A stretch of DNA of 64,000 nucleotides, taken from an uncultured Fluviicola sp. (GTDB lineage Bacteria; Bacteroidota; Bacteroidia; Flavobacteriales; Crocinitomicaceae). The translations under genes and the position numbers were made by a program. The stretch lies in assembly GCF_946478805.1 (NCBI RefSeq), contig NZ_CAMLDC010000002.1, positions 62,001-126,000 of the forward strand. The letters are read 5' to 3'. The notes under the pieces were generated by a model. The model made no database searches, was not told the DNA's origin, and saw nothing but the letters and a program-made list of their open reading frames with translations. Positions within the stretch are counted from its first letter, which is position 1. The number at the start of each line of letters is the position of its first letter. Positions 51,650 through 61,490 of the stretch are shown in pieces.

Positions 51650-53110
51650 TTAGTAGTTGATTGTTAAAAATCGTTCCCGATTTTTAACCGTATAAGAATA
51701 CCGAACTATTATTTTTTTGTCTTTATTGTAAATCACTGCTGTTGGATAAAATTTCTCAGACGGATTTGCTATCAATGGTTTATTTGAGATTTCTTTACCC
51801 GTTTCCAGATCGATTATCCGTTCGGCCATCAGAACGGTTTTACCGGTAAGAGGTGTATGTGAATTGACTGGTGTAAAAACATATCCTCCAGTTTCATACT
51901 CCTTGGAATAATCCATAATCAGCACATGTAATTTAGCATCTTCGATATAAAAGTCACCATTTTTATACATCACATCGCTATTTAGTGGAATCATTTTTGT
52001 CCAAAGCAACTTTCCTTCCGGTGAAAGCATGAAAATCAATTTACTTCCTTCCAATTCTCCCAAAAACCCGATCAAAGCGTGAGATATATAAAGTACATTA
52101 CCGTTATCTAAAAATCGAATGTGGCTTGTGTAACCCAAGCCCAATTGTTTGAAATCATATTTTTCAGTCTTAAACTTGGCGGATTCTGCATATTTTTTCA
52201 TATCATCGTCAACAAACTCCTGGAACGAAAAGTTGTGATTGTCCGTAACAATAATTTCACCTTCATTATTCCATTTGATATACAAATAACCGATTCCGAC
52301 ATTGGATTCCTTACTAGTCAAAAACAATCCTTCCAATTCCTTTTTCTTATCGTTGTAGTTGAATCGCGCATATTTCGAATAAACGCTTTGAGGAATTTCG
52401 GGGCTGATGACATGTGGTTCTCCTGTTAGATCCGTGATGATAAATAGCAGAGACGATTTAGCAGGAGGTGTCGACCCGAAAAATTTAACTTTCACGTTTT
52501 CTTTAATCGCCACAGACATCAAAACATTCAAATTATCATCCACTTCGATATTATTCAATACCACATTATAATCTTCAAACATCTCATATTTTTTTGTCCA
52601 GATCAAGTTCAGATCCAAGTCAATCCGATACAAATTCATTTTTGAGAAAAAATAAAATCCATCCTCATCACTTTTAGCAAAGCTTGCATCGAAATCATTC
52701 AGCTCAAGAACTTTACCTACTTGATTTAGGGTTGCCAGTTCACGTTTGACGATACCAACAGCAACTACACTGTTGTAATCATGAATCTGATGAATCTCAT
52801 AAATAAAATCACCTTGAACAAACATCCGGTCGAATACCACTTGTGTACGTTTGCTGAATTCGGGTTTCGATTTAAAAATGGTTTTTTTCTCTTCCGGGTT
52901 TGCGGTGTTTACGACAATGTATTCAACCAATTTGGAATTGGTCATAAGATTGACATCTTCCTTGTAATAGATCATTTTATCATTGCTCGCTCCAACAAAA
53001 ACTTCGCGCACTTCAGGTAATTCTGCAGAGAAATTGGGTTCTTGTGCTAAACTTAGGTTATTGACACCTGAAAAAAGGAATGCCAAAAGAATAAAATAGG
53101 TGATTTTCAT
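51650..53110 (-). CDS. Secreted paralogue family, subfamily II member 2
   Basis: 486 residues with signal peptide (MKITYFILLAFLFSGVNNLSLAQ). Very similar to 50045-51523 over the full length, including EVFVGASNDKMIYYKEDVN near the start, NNIEVDDNLNVLMSVA in the middle and IIVRYSYTVKNRERFLTINY at the end. It is the upstream-most of the tandem triplet on the minus strand; the 365-base gap before it should hold the promoter. Function unknown. Confidence 0.75.
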   Translation of the reverse strand: MKITYFILLAFLFSGVNNLSLAQEPNFSAELPEVREVFVGASNDKMIYYKEDVNLMTNSKLVEYIVVNTANPEEKKTIFKSKPEFSKRTQVVFDRMFVQGDFIYEIHQIHDYNSVVAVGIVKRELATLNQVGKVLELNDFDASFAKSDEDGFYFFSKMNLYRIDLDLNLIWTKKYEMFEDYNVVLNNIEVDDNLNVLMSVAIKENVKVKFFGSTPPAKSSLLFIITDLTGEPHVISPEIPQSVYSKYARFNYNDKKKELEGLFLTSKESNVGIGYLYIKWNNEGEIIVTDNHNFSFQEFVDDDMKKYAESAKFKTEKYDFKQLGLGYTSHIRFLDNGNVLYISHALIGFLGELEGSKLIFMLSPEGKLLWTKMIPLNSDVMYKNGDFYIEDAKLHVLIMDYSKEYETGGYVFTPVNSHTPLTGKTVLMAERIIDLETGKEISNKPLIANPSEKFYPTAVIYNKDKKIIVRYSYTVKNRERFLTINY

Positions 53111-53475
53111 TTTGATAATTTTGACAAAAGTAATCCAAAAATCAGATTACCTTGTCTCAACATCTTTTTTTGTCAAGTTTAAAGAAAAAAGTGAACCCTT
53201 ATTCACACTGCTTTTGGTTAGTATGTAATCTTCAACTATTTGTCTTAGATATTCATTTAATGACGTTAAATAATCGTCCAAAAGGTTCAAACTTTTTAAA
53301 TTGGTACTTTGTTACAGGTATAGGTAAAACTATATTACGTGAAGAACAGTTTTTAGTGCATTTTTAAGTCAATTATTATTGACAAAATAAGTCAAACTCG
53401 AATAATACGAGTTCCCTTCCTTATCTGCGAATTATAATTCCTTATCTTTAATCCAGTCTTACAAATTTCAATCAC
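53111..53475. other. Gene-free gap between divergent genes
   Basis: It contains the divergent promoters of the paralogue genes and of the DUF4287 gene. TATCTTTA at 53447-53454 is a one-base-off -7 candidate for the plus-strand gene at 53476. The 71-residue frame at 53152 lacks any coding signal. Confidence 0.5.
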
Positions 53476-53694
53476 ATGTCATTTCAAGCCTATTTAGATA
53501 ATATCAAAGCGAAAACAGGAAAGCTTCCCGAAGAGTTCCAAAAATTGGCGCAGGAAAAAGGCTTTATAAAAGACGGTGAATTATTAGCCGAAGTAAAAGC
53601 CGGTCAGATCGTTGCATGGTTGAAAGAGGAATTTGACTTGGGCCATGGTCATGCAATGGCAATTTATGCATATTTTAAAGGGAAAAGATCATGA
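53476..53694 (+). CDS. DUF4287 domain protein
   Basis: 72 residues, a complete DUF4287 domain: MSFQAYLDNIKAKTGKLPEE, KDGELLAEVKAGQIVAWLKE and FDLGHGHAMAIYAYFKG. DUF4287 is a small helical domain that often precedes DUF5655. Here it stands alone, with its end overlapping the start of the cupin gene by 4 bases (ATGA), indicating coupling. Biochemical role unknown. Confidence 0.85.
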   Translation: MSFQAYLDNIKAKTGKLPEEFQKLAQEKGFIKDGELLAEVKAGQIVAWLKEEFDLGHGHAMAIYAYFKGKRS

Positions 53695-54191
53695 GCGAAA
53701 CGAAAAATATTCGAATCACCAATAAGCAATCTGCAGAAACCATTGCAATCGGGGCTTCCGCTTACAATATCTTGTTGGGCAGCCAACATTCGGAAGGACA
53801 ATTAGCAATCATTGAAATGCTTGTTCCTCCCAATGCGGGGCCAATTCCTCACGAACACAAAGGATTCCAGGAATGTTTCTATATACTGGAAGGCGAAGTG
53901 GAAATGCGAACCAAGGAGAATCGGATCCTGGCAAAACAAGGAGATTTGGTTCATATTCCCCTGGACGGCCCTGTTCACTGTTTCAAAAACATCACTTCGG
54001 TAAATGCGCGACTTTTATGTATTGTTGCTCCGTCAGGGTTGGATTCGTTTTTTGAGGAAGCCGGTCGGAAAATTCCTGCCGGAACGTTACCGGAACCGAC
54101 CCCGCCTACTCCGGAACAAATCGCTTTGGCAAACCGGACAGCGGAAAAATACGGACAGAAGCTTTACCCGAAGGATTATTTGGATGATTAA
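53691..54191 (+). CDS. Cupin-domain protein
   Basis: 166 residues. The beta-barrel core has GPIPHEHKGFQECFYILEGE (metal-binding His and Glu), KQGDLVHIPLDGPVHCFKN and LCIVAPSGLDSFFEEAG. This is a quercetin-dioxygenase-like single cupin, cytoplasmic. Translationally coupled to the DUF4287 gene by an ATGA overlap. Substrate unknown; it may be an enzyme or a small-molecule binding protein. Confidence 0.85.
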   Translation: MSETKNIRITNKQSAETIAIGASAYNILLGSQHSEGQLAIIEMLVPPNAGPIPHEHKGFQECFYILEGEVEMRTKENRILAKQGDLVHIPLDGPVHCFKNITSVNARLLCIVAPSGLDSFFEEAGRKIPAGTLPEPTPPTPEQIALANRTAEKYGQKLYPKDYLDD

Positions 54192-54199
54192 TCTGATAT

Positions 54200-54207
54200 T
54201 ATCTTTG
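54200..54207 (+). promoter_or_regulatory. -7 promoter element
   Basis: TATCTTTG, a perfect TAnnTTTG, 25 bases before the ATG at 54233. It supports that start over an earlier ATG at 54209. Confidence 0.55.
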
Positions 54208-54232
54208 AATGTCACTGCCTCAAATTGAAATA

Positions 54233-54925
54233 ATGAAAAAAATAATCCCTCTGATGTTTCTACTCTTGTTTTCTTGCAAAAAAGAGGACTGTTCATCGAA
54301 AGCAGAGGTTCTCGATCCCAAAGATACTACGGTTGTGATAGGCTGGCCTGTTGTACTAAACACGGAATATTTCAGTGCTACTTTTACAAACGAATGGAGT
54401 GGGCCAAATAACTGGAAAGCAACTACAACAAATGGAATAGCAAGTCAACAACTAACTGCCCAAGCAAACTTTTCAGACGCCGGCGACTATTTGGTCGAAA
54501 GTTATTCTCACAATAAATGTCTGAAATATCAAAAAACAATCCGGGTTCATGTTATTGATCCTCCGCATGCTCCATGTACCATGAGTGAAAATACGATTAA
54601 TATTAGTTCACCGGTCGCTTATCAAATTACGTACACGCAAGTAACATCCTATATTTCAAACAATCAATTTGTTATAAATGCGTCAAATGGAAATCAAACC
54701 ATTACTTTTAATTTTCAAGGTACTCAAGAACCCAAACCTGGCATTCATCTCGAACATAATGTACAAATGATAACTCAACTTGGAGTTTACTTGCTCGATT
54801 CAGGTCAGTTTTACGTTCAAAAAATAAACAACCAATTGGTTATTTCTTTTTGCGATGCCATATTTTATAGTCCCGATGATATCCAAACAGATGTGTTGGT
54901 TTCAGGAGAAGTAACCATCCCATAA
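54233..54925 (+). CDS. Small lipoprotein, unknown function
   Basis: The frame opens at 54209, but the ATG at 54233 gives a short hydrophobic signal with lipobox LLFSC (MKKIIPLMFLLLFSCKKEDC). 230 residues. The first half (TVVIGWPVVLNTEYFSATF, GDYLVESYSHNKC) is Ig-like and the second half strand-rich without a recognised fold. It is followed 12 bases later by the barrel gene at 54938, so the two may form an envelope pair. Confidence 0.65.
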   Translation: MKKIIPLMFLLLFSCKKEDCSSKAEVLDPKDTTVVIGWPVVLNTEYFSATFTNEWSGPNNWKATTTNGIASQQLTAQANFSDAGDYLVESYSHNKCLKYQKTIRVHVIDPPHAPCTMSENTINISSPVAYQITYTQVTSYISNNQFVINASNGNQTITFNFQGTQEPKPGIHLEHNVQMITQLGVYLLDSGQFYVQKINNQLVISFCDAIFYSPDDIQTDVLVSGEVTIP

Positions 54926-54937
54926 TTATTCTTGTAA

Positions 54938-55579
54938 ATGAAATCAATAGTGAGAATCGCATTAGTATTCATCTCCATTCTTTTATTTGAGGGGAACTGT
55001 AAGGCCGATTCCATTCCAAACAAAATGCATCTTTCCTTGCAATTATCACCACTTGCCTTAATTGATTTTTACAATGGCTCAAGTTATCGTTTGGGAAGTC
55101 AGTTAATTATTACTAAGAACATCGCAATCAGTGCAGATTGTGGCGGATACTTTAAGAACTTTAACTATTTAAAGAACAATAAGGGATTTTATGGCTTACT
55201 GGCATTTAAATACAGATTACCTAACTCACCACAATCTTGGATTTCCCTGAGTTATTCATACAAACAACAATCGTTCGATTATCACGATTCCTTTTTGCAA
55301 GATCCTGAGACGCCCATAGTTGTACACGTCCAGAAATACGTGAATTGCATCAACCTCAATTACGAAACGAATGCTATTCTATTAAGAAAATCCTATATCA
55401 ATTTTTTCGCAGGAGTGGGAATTCGTTTCAGAAATGTCCACTCGTTCCAAACAAAACACGAATTTGACGAACTCAAAAACGGCGGAGATTCCCAAACACT
55501 GTATTTTGTATTGATCCCGGGGAAAGATACCTGGTTTAATCTAAATGCAGGTCTGCGATTGGGCTTCTATCTTTTTTAA
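54938..55579 (+). CDS. Predicted outer-membrane beta-barrel protein
   Basis: 213 residues with signal peptide (MKSIVRIALVFISILLFEGNC). Amphipathic strands (GSQLIITKNIAISADCGGYF, SWISLSYSYKQQSF, YINFFAGVGIRFRNV) and a terminal LNAGLRLGFYLF with C-terminal Phe are typical of a small 8-strand barrel. Its coupling to the upstream lipoprotein suggests a joint envelope role. No family recognised. Confidence 0.65.
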   Translation: MKSIVRIALVFISILLFEGNCKADSIPNKMHLSLQLSPLALIDFYNGSSYRLGSQLIITKNIAISADCGGYFKNFNYLKNNKGFYGLLAFKYRLPNSPQSWISLSYSYKQQSFDYHDSFLQDPETPIVVHVQKYVNCINLNYETNAILLRKSYINFFAGVGIRFRNVHSFQTKHEFDELKNGGDSQTLYFVLIPGKDTWFNLNAGLRLGFYLF

Positions 55580-55612
55580 TGCATGATCCGTAATACAATA
55601 AAAATCAATTCT

Positions 55613-55951
55613 TTAAACACTTTCCACTCGCTGGGTAGTGTCCTGCAGATTCAGGCTTAATCTCACAATGCTGTCTTCCTCAGCAATCAAATCATGTGGA
55701 ACATGCCCTTCCAGCGCTATCATCATCCCTCTTTTCAAAAGGATCCGTTCCTGTTCTACTCCGAAATCAATCGTTCCTTCCAAAACTTGCACGATAATCG
55801 GGTAAGGAGCCTGGTGCTCCTTCATCTCCTGCCCTTTGCGGAAAACAAGGCGAATTTCCTTGGCATAGAGCGTTTTGATCATTACTTTAATGGCTGGTTT
55901 CGTGTATTCTTCATACTGAAGATCATCGTAAAAAGATACTAGTTGTCTCAT
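55613..55951 (-). CDS. Cupin-fold small protein
   Basis: 112 residues. Cupin pattern: MKEHQAPYPIIVQVLEGTID, LLKRGMMIALEGHVPHDLIA and IVRLSLNLQD. It lacks the full HxH-E metal triad, so it may be a regulator-like or non-catalytic cupin. Eighteen bases after the membrane gene at 55970 on the same strand, so probably co-transcribed with it. Confidence 0.75.
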   Translation of the reverse strand: MRQLVSFYDDLQYEEYTKPAIKVMIKTLYAKEIRLVFRKGQEMKEHQAPYPIIVQVLEGTIDFGVEQERILLKRGMMIALEGHVPHDLIAEEDSIVRLSLNLQDTTQRVESV

Positions 55952-55969
55952 TCGTTACTTTATTATTGT

Positions 55970-56425
55970 TCAATTCAACATTCCGGATCCCAACTGATTG
56001 AATAAAATGGTCCCGGACCAAATCAGGAAAGTTACCTTGGCCAGTTCAAATGCTACGTAATAAAAATGCAGGTTCGAACGCGGCACGGTATCTCCTTTTA
56101 TATGCAATTCCGCACGCCCATCCAAAGCAGGTAATAACCAAATGGTCTGCAAAATGAGGAGAAGCAAAGGTGTAAAATAACAGATGCTTCCTGTCAAAGC
56201 CAGTTTTTGCTCAAAAAGAAAGTAACAGCTCACCAGTATCAATGCAAAGAACCATTCCACCTTGTTGAGCGCATTGAAAACCAATCGGCCGATACCGAGC
56301 CCCAAAGGACGCGTTATTCCCGGTGCGCGAAATTTAAGCCACGCTTCCATAAAACTTATCGCACAAACAAAACCGGTCCAAAGAAAGGTGCCCCCGATTG
56401 CCAGGAAATAAACTGTCATTTTCAT
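55970..56425 (-). CDS. Four-helix membrane protein, unknown function
   Basis: 151 residues with hydrophobic helices at about 4-25, 55-75, 80-95 and 120-140. A short motif RPLGLGIGRLVFNALNKVEW lies before helix 2. It resembles small DUF4149-like membrane proteins but no certain match. Operon with the cupin gene downstream. Divergent from the frameshifted small gene. Confidence 0.65.
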   Translation of the reverse strand: MKMTVYFLAIGGTFLWTGFVCAISFMEAWLKFRAPGITRPLGLGIGRLVFNALNKVEWFFALILVSCYFLFEQKLALTGSICYFTPLLLLILQTIWLLPALDGRAELHIKGDTVPRSNLHFYYVAFELAKVTFLIWSGTILFNQLGSGMLN

Positions 56426-56598
56426 ACCATCCGTGTTTGATACTATTGTTAACTAATCCGGAGCAAAAATAGGGATTAATTTATTTCGGACAAAAATATC
56501 CGAAATAAATTTATAAGTCAAATCCTCCGGTGTGGTATCTTTAGCCAACAAGAGACAAAAGCACAGCTGTTGATCTTTCATTTTTATTCTTTGACAAG

Positions 56599-56843
56599 AT
56601 GATTTCAGTACTGGTAACATACCGCATAAAGCCGGAATTCGCAGAACAGAACAAGGCGAATACTCAGCATTTTTAACCGATTTCGAACAGTTGGACGGAT
56701 CGAAATTCAACTATTCCGTATGCGTAAAAGAAGACGGTGTTTCTTTCATTCATTATTCCCATTATTCGGATGAACAAATGCAAAACGAGTTATTGAATGT
56801 ACCCTCATTCAAAGCTTTCCAGGAAATGCGCGATGCCAGCTGA
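56599..56843 (+). pseudogene. Frameshifted small ABM-like (antibiotic biosynthesis monooxygenase-type) gene
   Basis: ATG at 56599 gives MISVLVTYRIKPEFAEQNKA and then a stop. One extra T in the run at 56670-56674 (T5 to T6) would restore an 82-codon frame continuing LTDFEQLDGSKFNYSV, VKEDGVSFIHYSHYSDEQM and PSFKAFQEMRDAS, ending at 56843. The intact product would be a compact ferredoxin-like dimeric alpha/beta protein of the ABM superfamily. The lesion may be real or a homopolymer error. Divergent from the membrane gene at 55970. Confidence 0.65.
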
Positions 56844-56996
56844 TTAAACAATTCGCATAAACTAGAAGTACTTCAATCTATAGACTCAAAGGGAAATCTG
56901 TGATAAATTGTCCACTCAAAAAAGCATAAAGCTCACAAGGGATAAAACATTTCCAAAAGAATTAAGAAGTAGATCTCTTTTAGAAAAAGATACCAT

Positions 56997-58502
56997 TCAA
57001 AAGGAAATAGCACCCAACTTTTCAATGTTTTTCTTTGAATTTCTATATCTGAGAATATATTGTTCGGTTTCGGAATTAAAGAACACAAAAGGAACAGGAA
57101 GAAAAGTCTTTTCCTTTTCAGGATACAAAAATTGAATTGACTCTAAATTTCCATTTTCAAGATCAAATACTCTCAACATTAAATCCGTTGTAACACCATT
57201 AACATCATCTTTAACATCCCTGAATGAATATTGTTCATTTGTTAGACTTGATCGGAATTCTGTTGAAAAAATAGAGAGTCTTGAACCGGATACAAAACAT
57301 GAAATATGGTTGTATATATAATTGTTGTCATGAACCAAGAATTTTTTCCACAAAACCTCTCCTGTACTAGAAACCATGAGTAGTATTTTGCTATTCAATA
57401 TTTTTTTTCGGGTTAATGCCATTTTATCTGAAATATATAAACGGTCACCATTATTCATTAAATGGTAACTTTCTTCATTGGATACGACTTCAAATACATC
57501 AGTCTCATTCCATTTCAGATTCAATTTATTCAAATACTCCCTATTTTCATCCGAAACAAAATCATTATAAAGAAACCATTCTGTTTTTGTTTTCAAAACA
57601 GTTCCCTTACTGTTCCATTCAACAAAATAATAACCAGATGTTTTCTTGACTGCCCCACGATCTTCAACATACTTGATTAGAATCATTAAACTATTAGCAC
57701 ACCCTGTTTTTCTATTATAATTAAAATTGCCCGACTCAATATACCCATCAAACTTTGGTGCTTCTAATTTTAATAGTGTTTCTTTCCCTGTAATATCCAA
57801 AACGATTAAATCAACTAGTTCTTGATTTTTAGATTCATCATCCTTCCTGAACAATGGAATCATCACGTTTCCATCGTTATCAATACTTAGTTCATTAAGA
57901 AAGGCATTCTCTCTTATTCCATATTTTGAAAAATTAAAATCCCAGATTTGCTCCAATTCAAAATCAAAACGAAAAAGCTCTTGGGGGATCATAAATTTCG
58001 CAGGAAAATTCATTGAGTTAGTAAAACTTTCTTGATCTGTTGTGCAAAACGTAACAAAGAAACCTTCTTCATCTATTTTTACCATCTTTAATTTCGAATA
58101 CCCAATAGGTAAATCCTTTTGTGTGATGATTTCAAAAGTTTCTATATCTCGCTTTACCAGTATGTTTCTGGGCACGGGTATTGTTTTACCTTTCTGAATA
58201 AGATCATTTATGTAATAAATTTCATAGATAGCATTCTCGTGAACAAACAATTTCAACAATTCTCCAAGTGATTTCGTTGAGAGTTGCGGATTTAATTCCA
58301 TTACTTTTCGAGATAGGGGTTTTGACAATGTATCTAAAATACAAATCCGATTATTCCCATAATAAGAAATGACATTACTCTTCCAAATGCCCAAAATGAA
58401 TTTTTCGGATTGAGGAAAATCTCCCGTAATTTCAACTTTTTGCCCGAAAAGAGTATTGAAAAACAAAAAAGAAAACAAAGAAAAAATCAGATATTTAGGC
58501 AT
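56997..58502 (-). CDS. Secreted paralogue family, subfamily I member 2
   Basis: 501 residues with signal peptide (MPKYLIFSLFSFLFFNTLFG). Closest relative in the window is 48460-49983: EITGDFPQSEKFILGIWKSN, RNILVKRDIETFEIITQKDL, ILLMVSSTGEVLWKKFLVHD and a final YRNSKKNIEKLGAISF. It is separated from the tandem triplet by about 3.9 kb of unrelated genes. Predicted periplasmic beta-propeller, function unknown. Confidence 0.75.
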   Translation of the reverse strand: MPKYLIFSLFSFLFFNTLFGQKVEITGDFPQSEKFILGIWKSNVISYYGNNRICILDTLSKPLSRKVMELNPQLSTKSLGELLKLFVHENAIYEIYYINDLIQKGKTIPVPRNILVKRDIETFEIITQKDLPIGYSKLKMVKIDEEGFFVTFCTTDQESFTNSMNFPAKFMIPQELFRFDFELEQIWDFNFSKYGIRENAFLNELSIDNDGNVMIPLFRKDDESKNQELVDLIVLDITGKETLLKLEAPKFDGYIESGNFNYNRKTGCANSLMILIKYVEDRGAVKKTSGYYFVEWNSKGTVLKTKTEWFLYNDFVSDENREYLNKLNLKWNETDVFEVVSNEESYHLMNNGDRLYISDKMALTRKKILNSKILLMVSSTGEVLWKKFLVHDNNYIYNHISCFVSGSRLSIFSTEFRSSLTNEQYSFRDVKDDVNGVTTDLMLRVFDLENGNLESIQFLYPEKEKTFLPVPFVFFNSETEQYILRYRNSKKNIEKLGAISF

Positions 58503-58637
58503 CGGTTCTATTTATGTATCAAAAATAAATAAAAAACCCTGGATTTGAAATGAATCCATAATGCCTAAAGAAAAGTATCAAACGGTTCGCATAGTAATCT
58601 GCTTACTTTTCGAATTTTCAAAAACCTAAACCAGAAA

Positions 58638-60032
58638 TCATTTAAGCGCTTTCTTCAGCGCTTCCGGGTCCAACTGCTTTTCCCAGCGAGCTACAACAAT
58701 CGTTGCAACGGCGTTCCCGATCAGGTTGGTCAAAGCACGGCATTCCGACATGAATTTATCCACACCGTAAATGATGGCAATTCCTTCCACCGGAATATCC
58801 GGGACAACTGCCAATGTTGCTGCAAGCGTAATAAAACCTGCACCTGTTACTCCTGCTGCCCCCTTGGAACTCAACATCGCAACCAAAAGAAGTGTGATCT
58901 GCTGGGTCCAGGTCAATTCCACATTACAGGCCTGCGCAATAAACAAAGCCGCCAAAGTCATGTAAATGTTCGTACCATCCAAGTTGAAAGAATAGCCTGT
59001 AGGAACTACCAACCCGACCACCTGGCTGGAACAGCCGGCATTTTCCATTTTCGTCATTAATCCGGGCATTGCCGGTTCGGAAGAACTTGTTCCGAATACC
59101 AAAAACAATTCGTCTTTCAGATAACGAAGCAATTTAAAAATGTTGAATCCATTATATCGACCTACTAAACCAAGTACAACGATCACGAAGAATGCAGAGG
59201 TCAAATAGAAGGTTCCAACCAATTTCCCCAAGTCCCATAGTACCTGGATCCCGAAATTCCCAACAGTAAACGCCATTGCTCCGAAAGCGCCAAGTGGGGC
59301 CAATTTCATCAGGATGGACATTATTTTGAAAATCGGGTTGGTCATGACTTTCAAAAAGTCTATAACCGGTTGACTTTTATCCGCAGTGAACGCCAATCCC
59401 AATCCAAAAAGAATCGCTACAAACAATACCTGAAGAATACTTTCTCCTGTTAAAGCACCAAGAAACGTTTTCGGGATAATATCCAGCATGAATTTCGAAA
59501 ACGAATGTTCGTCTTTCTTTTCAACCGGTTTGGCAGTTGCAAGCTCTTTTACTGCTTTTTCAGGAGAGTTGGCGGCCTTACTTGTTACGGTTTCTAACTT
59601 CTGCGAATCTACTGTTTCCGCTTCGTGTTTATAGGATTCGATATACGTATCTATTTTACTGGTATCCAATTTTTTAGGATCGATGTTCATTCCCTTACCC
59701 GGTTGAATCAAGTGACTGGAAATTAAACCGATAATAAGTGCAAGGGTTGAAAATGATATAAAATATAGCAATGCTTTACCGGCAACCTTACCTACCTTTT
59801 TCATGTCGTTCATCCCCGCAATTCCCAAACTGACTGTAAGGAAAATCAATGGAGCGATCATCATTTTCACCAGGTTGATGAATCCATCACCAAGCGGTTT
59901 CATATCTATTCCCCAATCGCGGTTGAAATACCCGAGCAGAACTCCTGCAACAATTGCAACAATTACTTGAAAATACAAAGCTTTATACCATGGTTTCGGT
60001 TTCGCAGGTTTCGCGTTCAGATCTATTTCCAT
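58638..60032 (-). CDS. Dicarboxylate/amino acid:cation symporter (DAACS family)
   Basis: 464 residues with about eight helices and two re-entrant loops. Family signatures: [18 protein letters not shown] (first hairpin loop), [19 protein letters not shown] (NMDGT-type substrate/cation motif) and [13 protein letters not shown]. It takes up glutamate, aspartate or C4-dicarboxylates with Na+ or H+. A polar insertion of about 60 residues near 120-180 ([18 protein letters not shown]) is longer than in GltP. Transcribed in the same direction as the MFS gene upstream but 63 bases apart. Confidence 0.9.
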   Translation of the reverse strand: MEIDLNAKPAKPKPWYKALYFQVIVAIVAGVLLGYFNRDWGIDMKPLGDGFINLVKMMIAPLIFLTVSLGIAGMNDMKKVGKVAGKALLYFISFSTLALIIGLISSHLIQPGKGMNIDPKKLDTSKIDTYIESYKHEAETVDSQKLETVTSKAANSPEKAVKELATAKPVEKKDEHSFSKFMLDIIPKTFLGALTGESILQVLFVAILFGLGLAFTADKSQPVIDFLKVMTNPIFKIMSILMKLAPLGAFGAMAFTVGNFGIQVLWDLGKLVGTFYLTSAFFVIVVLGLVGRYNGFNIFKLLRYLKDELFLVFGTSSSEPAMPGLMTKMENAGCSSQVVGLVVPTGYSFNLDGTNIYMTLAALFIAQACNVELTWTQQITLLLVAMLSSKGAAGVTGAGFITLAATLAVVPDIPVEGIAIIYGVDKFMSECRALTNLIGNAVATIVVARWEKQLDPEALKKALK

Positions 60033-60095
60033 CAGGAATTTATTTTTAGAGGATAATTTCGTTGAAGATATTAATTATTGATTAATTGGAGTCGT

Positions 60096-61439
60096 TTATT
60101 CCTCCACGAAATCCAAATCCCGATTATGCGTTTCTGAGATACTCCATGTACTGTAAATTCCTATTGCAAAGCAGATGAATCCAACAATTCCGGCAGAAAC
60201 AAGTGCTGTTAATCCGGAACCCATCAACGATTCAAAACCAATTGTCATTAAAATCACTGTCCCGCGGACCATATTCGGGATGGTTGTCGCTGCTGTAGAG
60301 CGAATATTGGTTCCGAACTGCTCTGCTCCTATCGTTACGAACATGGCCCAATAACCTGTTCCGAAGCCAAACCAACAACACATGAAATAGTACATCGAAG
60401 TGGTATGAATCGTTCCTGAGAGAATCCATAACACACTGATCAAGGTGAATGCCATCATTAATAAAATGGATTTTTTGCGGGATTTCAACCAATGGCTTAA
60501 AAATCCACTGAAAATATCTCCTATCGAAATCCCGATATATCCCCACATGATTGCATCACCCGGACTGATTCCTCCTTTTATTCCCAGCGCTTCGCCGAAA
60601 ACGTTCCCGAACATGGCTAAAATCCCAATACAGAACCAAGTCGGAAGCCCGATGCCTATACAGCGCAAATACCTCCAGAAACGGTCCCAATTCGTGAAAA
60701 ACATCAGGAAGTTTCCGCGACTGACCACCGTTTTCTTCGTTTCATTGAAAATTCCCGACTCCAACACCCCGATTCTAAGCAAGAGCAAACCTATTCCCAT
60801 TCCTCCTCCAATGAAATAGGCGATATTCCATTCAGGGGTCATTTTTACCGTCAGGTTTGCAACCACTGCTCCCGACAACCCGATTCCAGCCACCAACGAA
60901 GTTCCCAATGCACGCAGTTCTTTGGGTAAAACCTCGGAAACTAAAGTGATTCCCGCTCCCAATTCCCCAGCCAACCCAATTCCTGCAATGAAACGCAAAG
61001 CAACATAAGTATAAGTCAGGTTTTCTTTGTCGTTCGGGAAATACGGTAAAAATCCGCACATGATATTCGCTAATGAATAAAGAACGATCGAACCGAAAAG
61101 GACAGATAAACGGCCTTTTTTGTCTCCCAGGATTCCCCACAAGATTCCTCCAAGCAATAAGCCACCCATTTGCCAATTGACAATCATTGTACCCACATGA
61201 GTCACCTCTGTCTCATTGAATCCAAGTCCTTGCAAACTCGGAACCCGGACAATTCCAAAAAGAAGTAAATCGTAAATATCTACGAAGTAACCCAGCGCTG
61301 CCACGATCACGGGTAAAGACCATAAAGGCTTATAATATGCTATTTTTTCCAAAGTAGTTTTTGTTTGAAAGTCGAAGATAGCAATAATTGAAAATGTAAA
61401 ATGTAGAATTGAAAAGTTGAATACCGCTTCGACCGGCAA
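60096..61439 (-). CDS. MFS transporter (metabolite:H+ symporter-like)
   Basis: 447 residues, twelve transmembrane helices in the two-half MFS pattern, with GDKKGRLSVLFGSIVLY as the loop 2-3 motif (Gly-Asp-Lys-Lys-Gly-Arg). YFVDIYDLLLFGIVRVPSL at the start and ETEVTHVGTMIVNWQMGG fit the sugar-acid/metabolite transporter branch. Substrate unknown. The N-terminal 29 residues come from AT-rich sequence that does not look coding; a TTG at 61352 (LEKIAYYKPLW) may be the real start, with a TATCTTCG just upstream as a weak promoter. Confidence 0.85.
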   Translation of the reverse strand: MPVEAVFNFSILHFTFSIIAIFDFQTKTTLEKIAYYKPLWSLPVIVAALGYFVDIYDLLLFGIVRVPSLQGLGFNETEVTHVGTMIVNWQMGGLLLGGILWGILGDKKGRLSVLFGSIVLYSLANIMCGFLPYFPNDKENLTYTYVALRFIAGIGLAGELGAGITLVSEVLPKELRALGTSLVAGIGLSGAVVANLTVKMTPEWNIAYFIGGGMGIGLLLLRIGVLESGIFNETKKTVVSRGNFLMFFTNWDRFWRYLRCIGIGLPTWFCIGILAMFGNVFGEALGIKGGISPGDAIMWGYIGISIGDIFSGFLSHWLKSRKKSILLMMAFTLISVLWILSGTIHTTSMYYFMCCWFGFGTGYWAMFVTIGAEQFGTNIRSTAATTIPNMVRGTVILMTIGFESLMGSGLTALVSAGIVGFICFAIGIYSTWSISETHNRDLDFVEE

Positions 61440-61490
61440 ATTGAATGTTCTCTCTTGTCAATTTTCCATTATAAATTTTTCATTCAACTA

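Noticed and set aside
53152..53367. 71-codon frame in the gap before the DUF4287 gene
   Set aside because: No ribosome-binding context, no domain, unusual composition; the gap is better explained as a divergent promoter region.
56908..57135. 75-codon plus-strand frame near 57 kb
   Set aside because: Mostly antisense to the C-terminus of the secreted paralogue at 56997.
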